Positions 53,528-63,400 of a stretch of DNA of 64,000 nt are shown here, one piece after another. Each line of letters opens with the position of its first letter. Within the stretch, counting starts at the first letter, position 1. The stretch spans positions 3,596,001-3,660,000 of the forward strand of contig NZ_CP126084.1 in NCBI RefSeq assembly GCF_030122845.1. The letters run 5' to 3'. This stretch comes from Paenibacillus woosongensis. GTDB lineage: Bacteria; Bacillota; Bacilli; Paenibacillales; Paenibacillaceae. Position numbers and translations under genes: made by a program. Below the pieces are notes generated by a model. The model made no database searches and was not told the DNA's origin. It worked only from the letters and a program-made list of their open reading frames with translations.

Positions 53528-54841
53528 TCACTTGCGCAAATCCGCATTGATTTTCTTCACAGCCGCGTCCAGTGCTTCCTCCGGCGTCTGGTAACCATAA
53601 ATCATTCTTTCGAATTCATTGATGATCCGTTCATTGATGCTCCATTGTTTGGCGTTTCTCGGCCAGTAAGCGACGTAGTTGGCCGTAGCGGCATAATCGC
53701 TCCGGTATTCGAGCTGGTTGAATACCTCTGAACTTGTAAGCTCGGTCATGCTGGGAACATGCCCGGCCTTCGCCCACATATCCCCATGGCTCACGATCCA
53801 GTTCGCGAAGGTCAGTATCGCCTCCCTTTTCACCTCCGTCATCCCCCGCTTCTTGGGTATGGACAGATTGTGGGAGTCGCCCCAGACTGCGGGGCGATCA
53901 TACAATGTGGGCATGGGAACAACCCCGAAATGAAGTCCCGCCGCCTTCTCGAAGGCGCCTGTTCCCCACATCCCCGTAATCAGAACCGCCGCTTTGCCGT
54001 CATAGAACAACTGGAAAGCATCGTTGATGTTGGGCGGGATCAGCTTATCCTTATATAGGCTGTTCACGAAGCTAAGCGCCTCCAAAGAAGCGGTATTGTT
54101 GAATACGGCCTCCATGCCGTCTTCGCTGTAGAACTGTCCAGCGTCCATCATTTGGTTATAGAGGCTCCACCATAGCCAAACAGAATCGATGCGCGTGCTG
54201 GGCTGGGCCAGCGGAGCGATATCGGGCGGAACCGTCCGCCGAATTTGCTCTAGGAAAGACTTGAACCCTTCCGCTCCTGTGGAAATAACAGGCCTTCCCG
54301 CCTCATCCAGCACCCCGGCCTTGGATAGCCAGTCCTTGTTGTAATACATGACCAGGGCATGCGTGTCGAGCGGTACTCCGTAATAATCCTCCTCATATAA
54401 TACCGAACGGAGTATATTCGGATTAAAGCGTTTCCAATCGATGCCGATGTTTTTAGCCTCCGCTGTCAGCTTCTCCACGTAGCCGTTCTGGACGAACTGG
54501 GGCATGATCGTCGAATGGACGATAGCGACGTCTGGTGCATTGCCTGACAATACGGCGGTTTTCAGGCGAGAATAATAATCGTCTAGACGCGAATTTTTCT
54601 GGACAACCTGGATTTCCGGGTGCTCCTCGTTGAACTGCTCCACCATCTCGGTCATGAATTGGTTATCCCCGCCGCTAAAGGGGGTCCAGTATTCCAGACG
54701 CACGACATGAGGCGGCTTCGAAACCTGTGCTGCTCCCGAGTTCTGTCCCGTGCATCCAGGCAGCAGGAGCAAAAATGCGGCTAATGACATGAATCCGAAC
54801 GTTGCTCTGCTGTGGTATTGATTCCAGCGATGTCTCTTCAT
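53528..54841 (-). CDS. Extracellular solute-binding lipoprotein (second SBP)
   Basis: The 437-residue family 1 sugar-binding protein has a lipobox (LLLLPGC, modified Cys near residue 32) and the start VVRLEYWTPFSGGDNQFMTE. The ATG at 54841 sits 7 bases after AGGAGA; a GTG at 54862 is less well supported. It directly precedes the sensor kinase (9-base gap), apart from the permeases. A role as ligand-presenting sensor partner of the kinase is plausible, with transport as the alternative. Confidence 0.88.
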   Translation of the reverse strand: MKRHRWNQYHSRATFGFMSLAAFLLLLPGCTGQNSGAAQVSKPPHVVRLEYWTPFSGGDNQFMTEMVEQFNEEHPEIQVVQKNSRLDDYYSRLKTAVLSGNAPDVAIVHSTIMPQFVQNGYVEKLTAEAKNIGIDWKRFNPNILRSVLYEEDYYGVPLDTHALVMYYNKDWLSKAGVLDEAGRPVISTGAEGFKSFLEQIRRTVPPDIAPLAQPSTRIDSVWLWWSLYNQMMDAGQFYSEDGMEAVFNNTASLEALSFVNSLYKDKLIPPNINDAFQLFYDGKAAVLITGMWGTGAFEKAAGLHFGVVPMPTLYDRPAVWGDSHNLSIPKKRGMTEVKREAILTFANWIVSHGDMWAKAGHVPSMTELTSSEVFNQLEYRSDYAATANYVAYWPRNAKQWSINERIINEFERMIYGYQTPEEALDAAVKKINADLRK

Positions 54842-54875
54842 ATTCTCGTCTCCTAACGACACAGAAAGTTACAAT

Positions 54876-56651
54876 CTAGTCAGCGATAATATCCATATAA
54901 TCAAGGCTCAGGTCTCCCGAAGCCCCTTTGATCATAATTTCATTATCACCTCTCTGCAGCTTTCCTTCAAACACAACTTCTGTAAAAACATTGCGTCCCG
55001 TGGCGGGAACAGCCAGCTTTGCACCTTTGCTTCCATTGATCTCCAGCTCAAGGCTTCTTTCCTCGTCGCCCGGGTTGGAAACACCGAAAATCATGCTATA
55101 TTTACCCGCTTTAGGGACATGTACCGACCGGAATGCCGCTGAGGAGTCTGCCTCATTCGTCAGCTTCAGCACGCCTTCGCCGGAGGCCGACAGGTCCGCG
55201 CCTACTGTCTCTTCAAGACCAGAGGATGCCGTCTCCGCCTCATATCTTGGTATTTCGATCGCTTGAATTCCGCCGAGAATGTCGGTCGCAACACCGTCTT
55301 CACCCATCCGCAGATCCAGCTCGCCGCCTCCCGTTTCCAGCCGAACGCGCCCGTAAGCATAACCAACCTCATCCTGCGCAGTAGCTGGCAATTGTATCGA
55401 CCCCGCTTTGGTATCATTCACCCATACCTCAAGCGTTCGGGTGGCGCCCGTCTCGTTCCTATAGTGGACTAACAACGGCATCTCCGCTGGAACGGCTGCC
55501 GCTAATTTTCCGAAGCTGAGGTGGTCTCCGTCTCGATTGGCATGCTTGGCCAGATAAACCCCCGACCCCGATGGCAGCGGGATCGCCGTTTCCAAGGACA
55601 GCGGCTTTCCGAACTCCGGCAGCCCCTGCTCGTTCCATGTAATGCGCTGCGCCCGGGCTTTGCGGTTGTTCCAGCCATCGGTAGGGCTGGTCGTGCCGTG
55701 GTAGACGATCCAATCCTCCGTGCCATCCGGCGATTTAACAAAAGAATTATGCCCCGGGCCATACACGCCGGCTTCCTCGTCCATCGTCATGAGCGGCCCG
55801 GCAGCTCTCTCCCAATCCTGCGGCTGAAGCGGGTCGCCGCCCTCCTTGAGCGCCAGCAGGCCAAGGCTGTAGAACGGCGTCCAGCTCCCTGCTCCGGAAT
55901 AGACGATAAAGACACGGCCATCCCGGTATAGAATCGCTTGCCCTTCCTGAATGTAAGGCGGCCCTCCGGCCTTTTCCCATTCCTGATCCGGTGAGGACAG
56001 CAACACCCTCGGTCCGCTGATCGTCAAAGGATCGCTCATCGGCGCTATATAGGTGTTCTGCCGGATGTTTACGTCCCCTTCCCAGCCAGACCAGACGAAA
56101 TACAGTTTCCCCCCATGCTCCATCGCCAGGCCGTCGATCGCCCATTTATTCGTCTCGTCCGTAATTTGCCCTTTGAACTCGTACTCGCCAAGCGGGTCGT
56201 CACCGGCCGCTTCCAGCGCGTACATCCGGTGATTCTCGTTCTGTCCGTCATCCGCCGCGAAATAGATATACCATTTGCCGCGAATATATTGAATTTCCGG
56301 AGCCCAGAGGTTGGCTGAATACATCGTATCAATCGGCGGGTACCAGACCACCTTCTTCTCGGCCTGCCTGAAATCAATCGTCCGGGATTTCATAACCATG
56401 ACGTCTGTTCCATGATGAGTGAACGTCATGTAGTAATATCCATCTTTGTATACAACGCTCGGATCGGGGGTATCCATATCGATCAACGGATTTTTGAATG
56501 TACCCCCATGGCCGTTGTATGGAACGTCAGCTCTGCCGCTGTTCGTCTGCTTCATCCCAATCACTCCTACTATAACAATGACGGCTATGCCAAGAAGCAA
56601 GCCAGCCGCATACATCAGCCTGCGTTTGCGCAATATTTGCCTGTCTCTCAC
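54876..56651 (-). CDS. Membrane-anchored GH43 arabinanase/xylosidase-type hydrolase
   Basis: A basic N-terminus and one hydrophobic anchor (AAGLLLGIAVIVIVGVIG) precede the five-bladed GH43 propeller. Catalytic candidates are Asp in DTPDPSVVYKDGYYY, Asp in WAIDGLAMEHGG and Glu in YIQEGQAILYRDG. The last 150 residues form a beta-sandwich (YEAETASSGLEETVGADLSA to the end) like a CBM35/CBM6 module. A GTG at 56651 after GAGGTGAGG is preferred to the ATG at 56681, which has no ribosome binding site. It would trim arabino- or xylo-oligosaccharides at the cell surface for the adjacent transporter. Confidence 0.85.
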   Translation of the reverse strand: MRDRQILRKRRLMYAAGLLLGIAVIVIVGVIGMKQTNSGRADVPYNGHGGTFKNPLIDMDTPDPSVVYKDGYYYMTFTHHGTDVMVMKSRTIDFRQAEKKVVWYPPIDTMYSANLWAPEIQYIRGKWYIYFAADDGQNENHRMYALEAAGDDPLGEYEFKGQITDETNKWAIDGLAMEHGGKLYFVWSGWEGDVNIRQNTYIAPMSDPLTISGPRVLLSSPDQEWEKAGGPPYIQEGQAILYRDGRVFIVYSGAGSWTPFYSLGLLALKEGGDPLQPQDWERAAGPLMTMDEEAGVYGPGHNSFVKSPDGTEDWIVYHGTTSPTDGWNNRKARAQRITWNEQGLPEFGKPLSLETAIPLPSGSGVYLAKHANRDGDHLSFGKLAAAVPAEMPLLVHYRNETGATRTLEVWVNDTKAGSIQLPATAQDEVGYAYGRVRLETGGGELDLRMGEDGVATDILGGIQAIEIPRYEAETASSGLEETVGADLSASGEGVLKLTNEADSSAAFRSVHVPKAGKYSMIFGVSNPGDEERSLELEINGSKGAKLAVPATGRNVFTEVVFEGKLQRGDNEIMIKGASGDLSLDYMDIIAD

Positions 56652-56702
56652 AAGCCTCACCTCATGACTAGCTATGAACATGCTATTAATATGTTGATTT
56701 AA

Positions 56703-57542
56703 TCATTTGATTGCAGATTGCGTAATGGCCTTAACAAAGGAACGCTGACCGATAATGAAAATCACCACAACCGGAATGGCCGCCGCCGCCGTCATTGCCA
56801 TCAGCTTGCCGTAGGATTGGGTATAGCTGCCCTGGGCCATCATGGCGATCCCTGCCGTAATGGTCCGCATCTCCGGTGAAGTGGTAGCATAAAGCGGCCA
56901 AACGAAATCATTGTAAATTCCCATAAATGTAAAAATAAGCAGCGTAACCATAATCGATACCGAGGACGGCAGCATGATGCTGGTATACAGCTTCCACTTG
57001 TTCGCCCCGTCGATCCGGGCGGCTTCCTCGATGTCCTTCGGGAAAGAAATAAAGAACTGATACAGCAAAAATACACCAAAAGCTCCCGCAGTATAAGGAA
57101 GAATAAGCGCAGCGTACGTATTGATCAGCCCAAGCGCGTTAAACTCCATATACATCGGCAAAAACGTCAGCACGCCCGGAATCATCAGCGATGCGATGAA
57201 CATCGACAGCAGCGTTCTGCGCAGCGGAAGATCCTTCAATCTGGCCAAGGCGAACGCCGCCATGGAAGCGATGAGCAGGACGATCGCCGTTCCCGCGATG
57301 CCGACCATCAGCGAGTTCGTGATCCATTTCAGGATCGGAACGTTCATCAATTCTCCGCTAAACCCTTTGATATAGTTGTCGAAAGTCGGCTTCAGCGGAA
57401 TAAAGTTCATTTTCCCGGACAATGCTTCAAAATCGTTCTTAAAGGACGTCGATATCATCCATACGAGCGGCAGCAGGAAAACGACGGCAATGACCGAAGC
57501 GAGAAGAACAAGCAGCAGCGTTTTGATCCGTTTCATGCTCAT
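56703..57542 (-). CDS. Carbohydrate ABC transporter permease (MalG-like)
   Basis: The 279-residue inner-membrane protein has six hydrophobic segments. The EAA loop that docks the ATPase is PKDIEEAARIDGANKWKLYT. It overlaps the upstream permease stop by 4 bases. The ATPase is not encoded here; a shared MsmX-type ATPase encoded elsewhere is usual for such systems. Confidence 0.94.
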   Translation of the reverse strand: MSMKRIKTLLLVLLASVIAVVFLLPLVWMISTSFKNDFEALSGKMNFIPLKPTFDNYIKGFSGELMNVPILKWITNSLMVGIAGTAIVLLIASMAAFALARLKDLPLRRTLLSMFIASLMIPGVLTFLPMYMEFNALGLINTYAALILPYTAGAFGVFLLYQFFISFPKDIEEAARIDGANKWKLYTSIMLPSSVSIMVTLLIFTFMGIYNDFVWPLYATTSPEMRTITAGIAMMAQGSYTQSYGKLMAMTAAAAIPVVVIFIIGQRSFVKAITQSAIK

Positions 57543-58438
57543 GACTCTTCCCCCTTATTTCCGTAAGTCAGTTTAAATTGCACAACCGAGATGATCATGA
57601 TGAGCAGTGCCATCAAAATCGCCATCGCCGAGGCGGAGCCGATCTCCTTGCGGATAAACGCCTGATCGAGCACGTTAATGAGCAGCACCTTCGTGCTGTC
57701 CCCCGGGCCCCCGCGGGTAAGCAGGAACGGCTGGGCGAAGACGTTAAACGAAGCGATCGTGGATGTAATCATTACGAACAGCATGACCGGTTTGATGGAT
57801 GGAAGCGTAATGTGGATAAATTTATCCCAGGCATTCGCTCCGTCCAGCGAGGCAGCCTCATAGAAATCTTCCGGCACCTGGTTCAGGGCATTAATAAAAA
57901 TAATCATGTTGAAGCCGATCGTCCACCACAAGGTCGTCGTAATGAGCGACACCCAGGCCCACGGCTGGTCGGTCAGCCACGGAATGGCCGGGATGTTCAG
58001 CTTCATTAGCAGGCTGTTCAGAAACCCGGAATTCGTGTCGAAAATCATCAGCCAAATCACGGACATGACCGATGCGGATAGCGCATACGGTAAAAAGTAG
58101 AACGTGCGGAACATGCCGCGGATTTTACTTGGAAGATGCTGGATAAGCATCGCAAGCGCGAGCCCGACCACGATCAGCAGCGGTACGGAATAGATGACGA
58201 ACTGAATCGTATTCCACAGCCCGTTGAAGAACAGACTGTTCAAATAGGTGCCCGGCGTAAAGATCGTTATATAATGCTTCAACCCTACAAAATCATGTTC
58301 TGGCGATAGAAGCTCAAAGTTATGCAGGCTGATATACACGCCGTAAAGTATTGGAAACAATAAGAAAGCGGCAAAACAAATGAAATAAGGCAGCACGAAC
58401 AAAGATGATGTTAATTTGGAGTGCCAGCTTTTTACCAT
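57539..58438 (-). CDS. Carbohydrate ABC transporter permease (MalF-like)
   Basis: The 299-residue inner-membrane protein has six hydrophobic segments and the EAA loop VPEDFYEAASLDGANAWDKF. The ATG at 58438 follows GGGAGGG; the 33-codon longer frame lacks a membrane-protein-like start and is rejected. It pairs with the MalG-like permease and the solute-binding protein encoded upstream. Confidence 0.94.
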   Translation of the reverse strand: MVKSWHSKLTSSLFVLPYFICFAAFLLFPILYGVYISLHNFELLSPEHDFVGLKHYITIFTPGTYLNSLFFNGLWNTIQFVIYSVPLLIVVGLALAMLIQHLPSKIRGMFRTFYFLPYALSASVMSVIWLMIFDTNSGFLNSLLMKLNIPAIPWLTDQPWAWVSLITTTLWWTIGFNMIIFINALNQVPEDFYEAASLDGANAWDKFIHITLPSIKPVMLFVMITSTIASFNVFAQPFLLTRGGPGDSTKVLLINVLDQAFIRKEIGSASAMAILMALLIMIISVVQFKLTYGNKGEES

Positions 58439-58554
58439 AGATTTATCCCTCCCGCCCTGGGGGCTTTGCTTCATTTGCCTGGAAAATCGAAGGAGACGAG
58501 AGAGCAGCTGCCGCCTATTTCCCGTCTCCTTCTGCATTCATTTACTTCGGGCCG

Positions 58555-59856
58555 TTAATTTTTCATCGCTTGCCGCGATTTCGCGACAGCATCGTCCATT
58601 GCTTTTTGCGGATCCTTCTTGCCTAACAGCGCGTTGTTCAGCTCGCCCCATATCGGCTCGGAGATCGTTCCCCAGTTGAGTACGTTTGGTGCGAATTGCA
58701 CATCCGCGAAGCCGGCAGCAATGCTGCTCTGAACTTCCAGCTGCTTGAACTCCTCGCTCTCGATCATTTTCTTCGAGGCCAGCGCTTGACCGGACTCCGC
58801 CCATTCCATCGAGTGCTCCGCCATGTATTTCAGGAAATCGCCGATACCGGCCAGCTTCGCTTCGTCAGTCATTGCTTTTGGAATTACGAAGCCATGGGAG
58901 CCGGCAAAAGCAGCACGTTTCTCTTTACCGATTTGCGGAATCGGAGCCACGCCATAATTCAAGCCTGCTTCATCAAACTGCGACTTCATCCAAGGGCCGT
59001 TGAATTGAATCGCGTTCTTGCCTTGCAGGAACAAAGTATTCTCTCCGTCCTGCTGAACATTGCCCGGGGAATAACCTTGATCGACCAGGCTGCGCATCCA
59101 GGATACCATTTCTACCGCTTCAGGAGAGTTGTAGGCTACATCGCTGCCATCCCAGAGCTCGCCCCCATTTTGCCAGACCAAGGATGGGAAAATAAACTGC
59201 TGCGGCCACAACGTTGGAAGTACGTAACCGTAAACGCCTTTGTCTTTATCGGTCAATTTGGCAACAGCATCCTCAAACTCGGCACGGTTGGTCGGCGGGC
59301 CGCTAACACCCGCTTGCTCGAACAAATCTTTGTTGTAGTACATGACGACCGGATGGATATCAAGCGGAATGGAATACCATTTGCCGTCGATCGTTGAATA
59401 TTCGACCGGAGCTTCGGCGTAATCGTCTTTGCTGATTCCGGACGCGGAAGCGATATCATCCAGCGGCTGCAATTGATCTTTGTTTACGTACGTCGGCACA
59501 TTATCCACGTGCATGATCATAAGGTCCGGACGCTCTTTGGATGTGCTGAGCGCAACGTCAAGCTGCTTGTAGTACTCTCCGTTCGGCTGAATGACGAAAT
59601 TGACCTTGTATTGATCTTGGGAAGAGTTATATTTGTCTACAATCTTCTTCATGAACGGGCCATCCGCACCGGAAAATGGGCTCCAGAACAAAATACTGGT
59701 CGTCTCCTGCTTCTTCCCGCCGGAAGACTCCCCGCCGCCGTTCACCGCAGCAGAGTTGCCTCCGCCACTCGAATCCTTGGCGCCGCAAGCCGCCAGCCCG
59801 ATGACCAGTAATAATGACAGCAGCAGTAAAGCCGGTTTTCTTACCTTTTTCCCCAT
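58555..59856 (-). CDS. Extracellular sugar-binding lipoprotein (transport SBP)
   Basis: The 433-residue family 1 solute-binding protein has a clear lipobox (VIGLAAC, Cys near residue 24). A Gly/Ser linker leads into SILFWSPFSGADGPFMKKIV, a start closely parallel to the second SBP of this cluster. First gene of the transporter operon, it delivers oligosaccharide to the two permeases. The upstream interval 59857-60413 also holds the divergent leader of the next gene; I could not find a convincing promoter for this gene. Confidence 0.93.
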   Translation of the reverse strand: MGKKVRKPALLLLSLLLVIGLAACGAKDSSGGGNSAAVNGGGESSGGKKQETTSILFWSPFSGADGPFMKKIVDKYNSSQDQYKVNFVIQPNGEYYKQLDVALSTSKERPDLMIMHVDNVPTYVNKDQLQPLDDIASASGISKDDYAEAPVEYSTIDGKWYSIPLDIHPVVMYYNKDLFEQAGVSGPPTNRAEFEDAVAKLTDKDKGVYGYVLPTLWPQQFIFPSLVWQNGGELWDGSDVAYNSPEAVEMVSWMRSLVDQGYSPGNVQQDGENTLFLQGKNAIQFNGPWMKSQFDEAGLNYGVAPIPQIGKEKRAAFAGSHGFVIPKAMTDEAKLAGIGDFLKYMAEHSMEWAESGQALASKKMIESEEFKQLEVQSSIAAGFADVQFAPNVLNWGTISEPIWGELNNALLGKKDPQKAMDDAVAKSRQAMKN

Positions 59857-60043
59857 CTTGTTAACCCCCTAAAATGTCTTAGTTGCTTGATTTCATCTTA
59901 TCGGGGATCAAAATCCAAAAACATGTCATATCTTTAGGTCGTAGGGTCAATTTTTTAGGAATGCAAAAAGCGTGACTCGCGTCGGAGTCTATCAAAAAAA
60001 TCTATGAAATTCTCTAGTTTTCGACATGCAAACTAATTTTGAT

Positions 60044-60073
60044 TTGACGAATATTGGCAATTTATAGTATGTT
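60044..60073 (+). promoter_or_regulatory. Candidate promoter of the GH18-GH5 gene
   Basis: TTGACG (60044-60049) and TATGTT (60068-60073) are separated by 18 bases. This would give a leader of about 330 bases. Confidence 0.45.
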
Positions 60074-60079
60074 AAATTT

Positions 60080-60413
60080 ACAAAAATAGATATATATAAT
60101 CAATTCAGTGAATATTAAGGAGAAATGGGTATTTTATACTATTACCTCATTCACAAATTGATATCTATCAGTGAAAGGATGATAAGCGATACTAGTCGCA
60201 TTTCTGGTAGAAAGGAGGGCTCGATAGCGTTTGGTTAATAGGGTCCGATCCCCAACCGGTTATCACGGTATGAGCGAAGCTTTGCTGTAAGTCTCACCTA
60301 ATCATAATTTACAAATTGACGAATGAACTTGTGAGGCTGCTGCAGGGATATTTCGCATTTATTTGATTTTGCCTTATTCAACTTATCAATCTATCAGCAG
60401 AGGAGAAATTTTA
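60080..60413 (+). other. Long 5' leader with several hairpins
   Basis: The leader has four small inverted repeats in 100 bases: GCGA/TCGC (60186-60199), TTTCT-GGT-AGAAA (60201-60213), GGTTAATAGGG/CCCCAACC (about 60233-60257) and ACCG/CGGT just after. No known riboswitch consensus (c-di-GMP, SAM, TPP, purine, M-box) could be matched. AGAGGAGA at its end is the ribosome binding site of the next gene. Confidence 0.35.
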
Positions 60414-63400
60414 ATGAATGTTAATAGAGTGCATTCCAAACCAGCTAGAGGAAAAATAGCTTGGATTGTATTTCTTTGCTTGACTATCGTCGCTTCAGCA
60501 CTGGGCTTGTCTGCCCCTGCGCCGCATGCCATTGCCGCAGAATCCAATCTAGCATTGGGAAAAACCGCGGTGGCGAGCTCTATTGAAAATGAAGATTTCA
60601 TAGCAGCCAACGCTGTCGACGGATCGGCAACAACGAGATGGGCAAGCCTTCAGGGGACCGATCCTTCCTGGATTTACGTTGATCTGGGCTCAGCTCAGAG
60701 CATCAGCAAAATTCGATTGAATTGGGAGGCGGCCTACGCCAAAAGCTACACCATTCAAATCTCAAATGACAGCGGCGCCCCTTCCAGTTGGACCGATGTA
60801 TATTCAACGGTTAACGGGGTCGGCGGAGTTGAAGAAATCGATTTGTCCGTCCAGGACGCGAGATATGTGCGGGTTTATGGTACTGAAAGAGGTACGGAGT
60901 ATGGATACTCGCTTTATGACTTTGAAGTGTACGGTCCTTCTGATGCCGGAGCAGCGATTATCAATGCAAGCTCGTACCCGGCATGGAGTGCGGATATTGC
61001 CTATACAGCCGGACAACGGGTCGAATACGGCGGAATAACATATGAAGCAAAATGGTGGACGCTAGGAGATCCTCCTAATCTATCGGGAGAGTGGGATGTA
61101 TGGAAAGTAATCGGTCCTGCAGTTCCCGGAGATGACGGCGGTAACAGCGGGACACCGGATACGATCGCACCTACTGCGCCAAGCGGCCTGGCCGCAGGCA
61201 ATGTAACACAAACCAGCGTAAGACTGACATGGAACGCTTCGACGGACAATGTCGGCGTAACCGGCTACACCGTCTATCTGAATGGAAGTCAGGCTGCGGC
61301 CGTGACAAATACGAGCGCTGACATCAGCGGTCTGACTGCCGGAACCAGCTACTCCTTCACAGTTGTAGCAAAGGATGAGGCCGGCAATCAATCTCCTGCA
61401 AGCAGCGCGCTTCTAGTAACTACGTCCGCGGCAAATACGCCGCCAGTGCCAACACAGCAGTCCAACAAAATCATCGCCTATATGGCGAGCTGGGTAACCT
61501 GGAATGCAAACGACGTAAAGCCTGAGCAATTAACGCATATCAATTATGCTTTCTCCCTGGTTTCGGGCGGCAAGGCGACGCTTACGAATCAGGATGCCAA
61601 CAACCTGAGAACTCTCGTTGGATTGAAATCTAAAAATCCTTCGCTTAAAGTGCTCGTGTCTGTAGGCGGCTGGGGAGCCGACGGTTTCTCCGATGCGGCA
61701 TTGACGGATGCTTCGCGCACAACGTTTGCCGACAGCATCGTTCAATTGATCAAAACACATCAATTGGATGGTGTAGATCTGGATTGGGAGTATCCAACGA
61801 ATTCTTCGGCAGGAATTAAGGCGCGGCCTGAAGACAAGCAAAATTTCACGCTAATGCTCTCCAAAATTCGTGAGAAGCTGGATGCGCAAGGTAAAATAGA
61901 CGGCAAAACCTACCTGCTGACCATCGCCGCAGGAGCCAGCAATGGTTATTTGAACGGTGTTGAGATCGGCAAAATCACCCCTCTGCTGGATTGGATCAAT
62001 CTGATGACCTATGACTTCCATGGAAGCTGGGACAAAACGACAGGCCATCATACCAATCTGTACAACAGAGACAATAGTGTCGACGCCGCAGTGAAGCTAT
62101 TCAAGAATAACGGTGTACCCGCAAGCAAGCTGGTCATTGGAGGCGCTTTTTACGGACGCGGCTGGAACGGCGTCAGAAATTCCAACAACGGCCTGGATCA
62201 ACCGGTCACAGGCGGAGGCTTCGACCCCGATTACAATACGATTGTCAGCCAGTACCTGAACAAGAACGGATACACGAGATACTGGGACAATAATGCACAA
62301 GCGCCGTATCTGTTTAATGGCAGCAGTTTCATCACTTATGACGATCCTCAATCATTGAAGCTGAAGGTGCAATATCTTAAAAATAACAACCTTGGCGGCA
62401 TCATGTTCTGGGAATACAGCAATGACAGAAGCGGAGAGCTGCTTGGGGCGATTTATTCGGAAATGACGAACGGAGCCGGAAACGGAGGCGAAAACGGCAA
62501 CGTAAATCCGGGCGAAAATAACGGCACTATCCCGACAGGGATTGGTCCCGACGGATTTTTGAAAACGAGCGGCACCGTCATCAGAGATCGTTCGGGAACA
62601 GGCAATATCGTGAATTTGCGGGGAACGAATCTCGGCGGCTGGATGCTGCAGGAAGGCTGGATGTCGCCGCTGGGCGTTAAGGACGAGTGGACGCTGCGCG
62701 AGACACTGACGAACCGTTTTGGCGCCGATACAGCGGAAAGCCTAATCGCGACGTACCAGAATGCCTGGCTGACGACGAAGGATTTGGACAATATCAAAAG
62801 CATGGGTATGAACGTTGTCCGAGTGCCGATTCTTTATTTGGAGCTGATGGACAAATACGGCAACTGGAAGAAGGATCCGTGGAGCAAGCTGGATTGGCTT
62901 GTCAAAGAAGCAGGTGATCGGGGCATTTATGTGCTGCTCGATCTTCACGGCACCTTCGGCGCCCAGAATACGTTCGATAATTCCGGTGAAGTCAACTCGG
63001 ATCCGCAACTGTGGAAGAATCCCGTATATCAGGACCGCACGGTCAGGCTATGGGAGGGGATTGCCGCCCACTACAAAGGGAATCCGACGATAGCGGGATA
63101 CGATTTGCTGAACGAGCCGGACAGAGTCAGCAAACAACAATTAAACGCATATTATGACCGTCTCTATAAAGCAATTCGCGCCATTGATCCGGATCACACC
63201 ATCTATATGGAGGCGGCCTGGAGCTGGAATCAGCTCGATGCACCTTCAACGTATGGATGGACCAACGTCGTTTATGAAATGCATTATTATGCTATGGCCG
63301 GGAGCGAGGCTTCCAACTGGAACGCGCAAAACAATCTAGTCAACAATGCACTCCAGGGAATTCGCGAACATCAGAGAAATTGGAACGTTCCAGTATTTGT

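Noticed and set aside
60180-60300. Cyclic-di-GMP or other known riboswitch before the chitinase-glucanase gene
   Set aside because: The conserved cores of the riboswitch classes I could recall were not found; only small generic hairpins are visible, so it is reported only as an unclassified leader.
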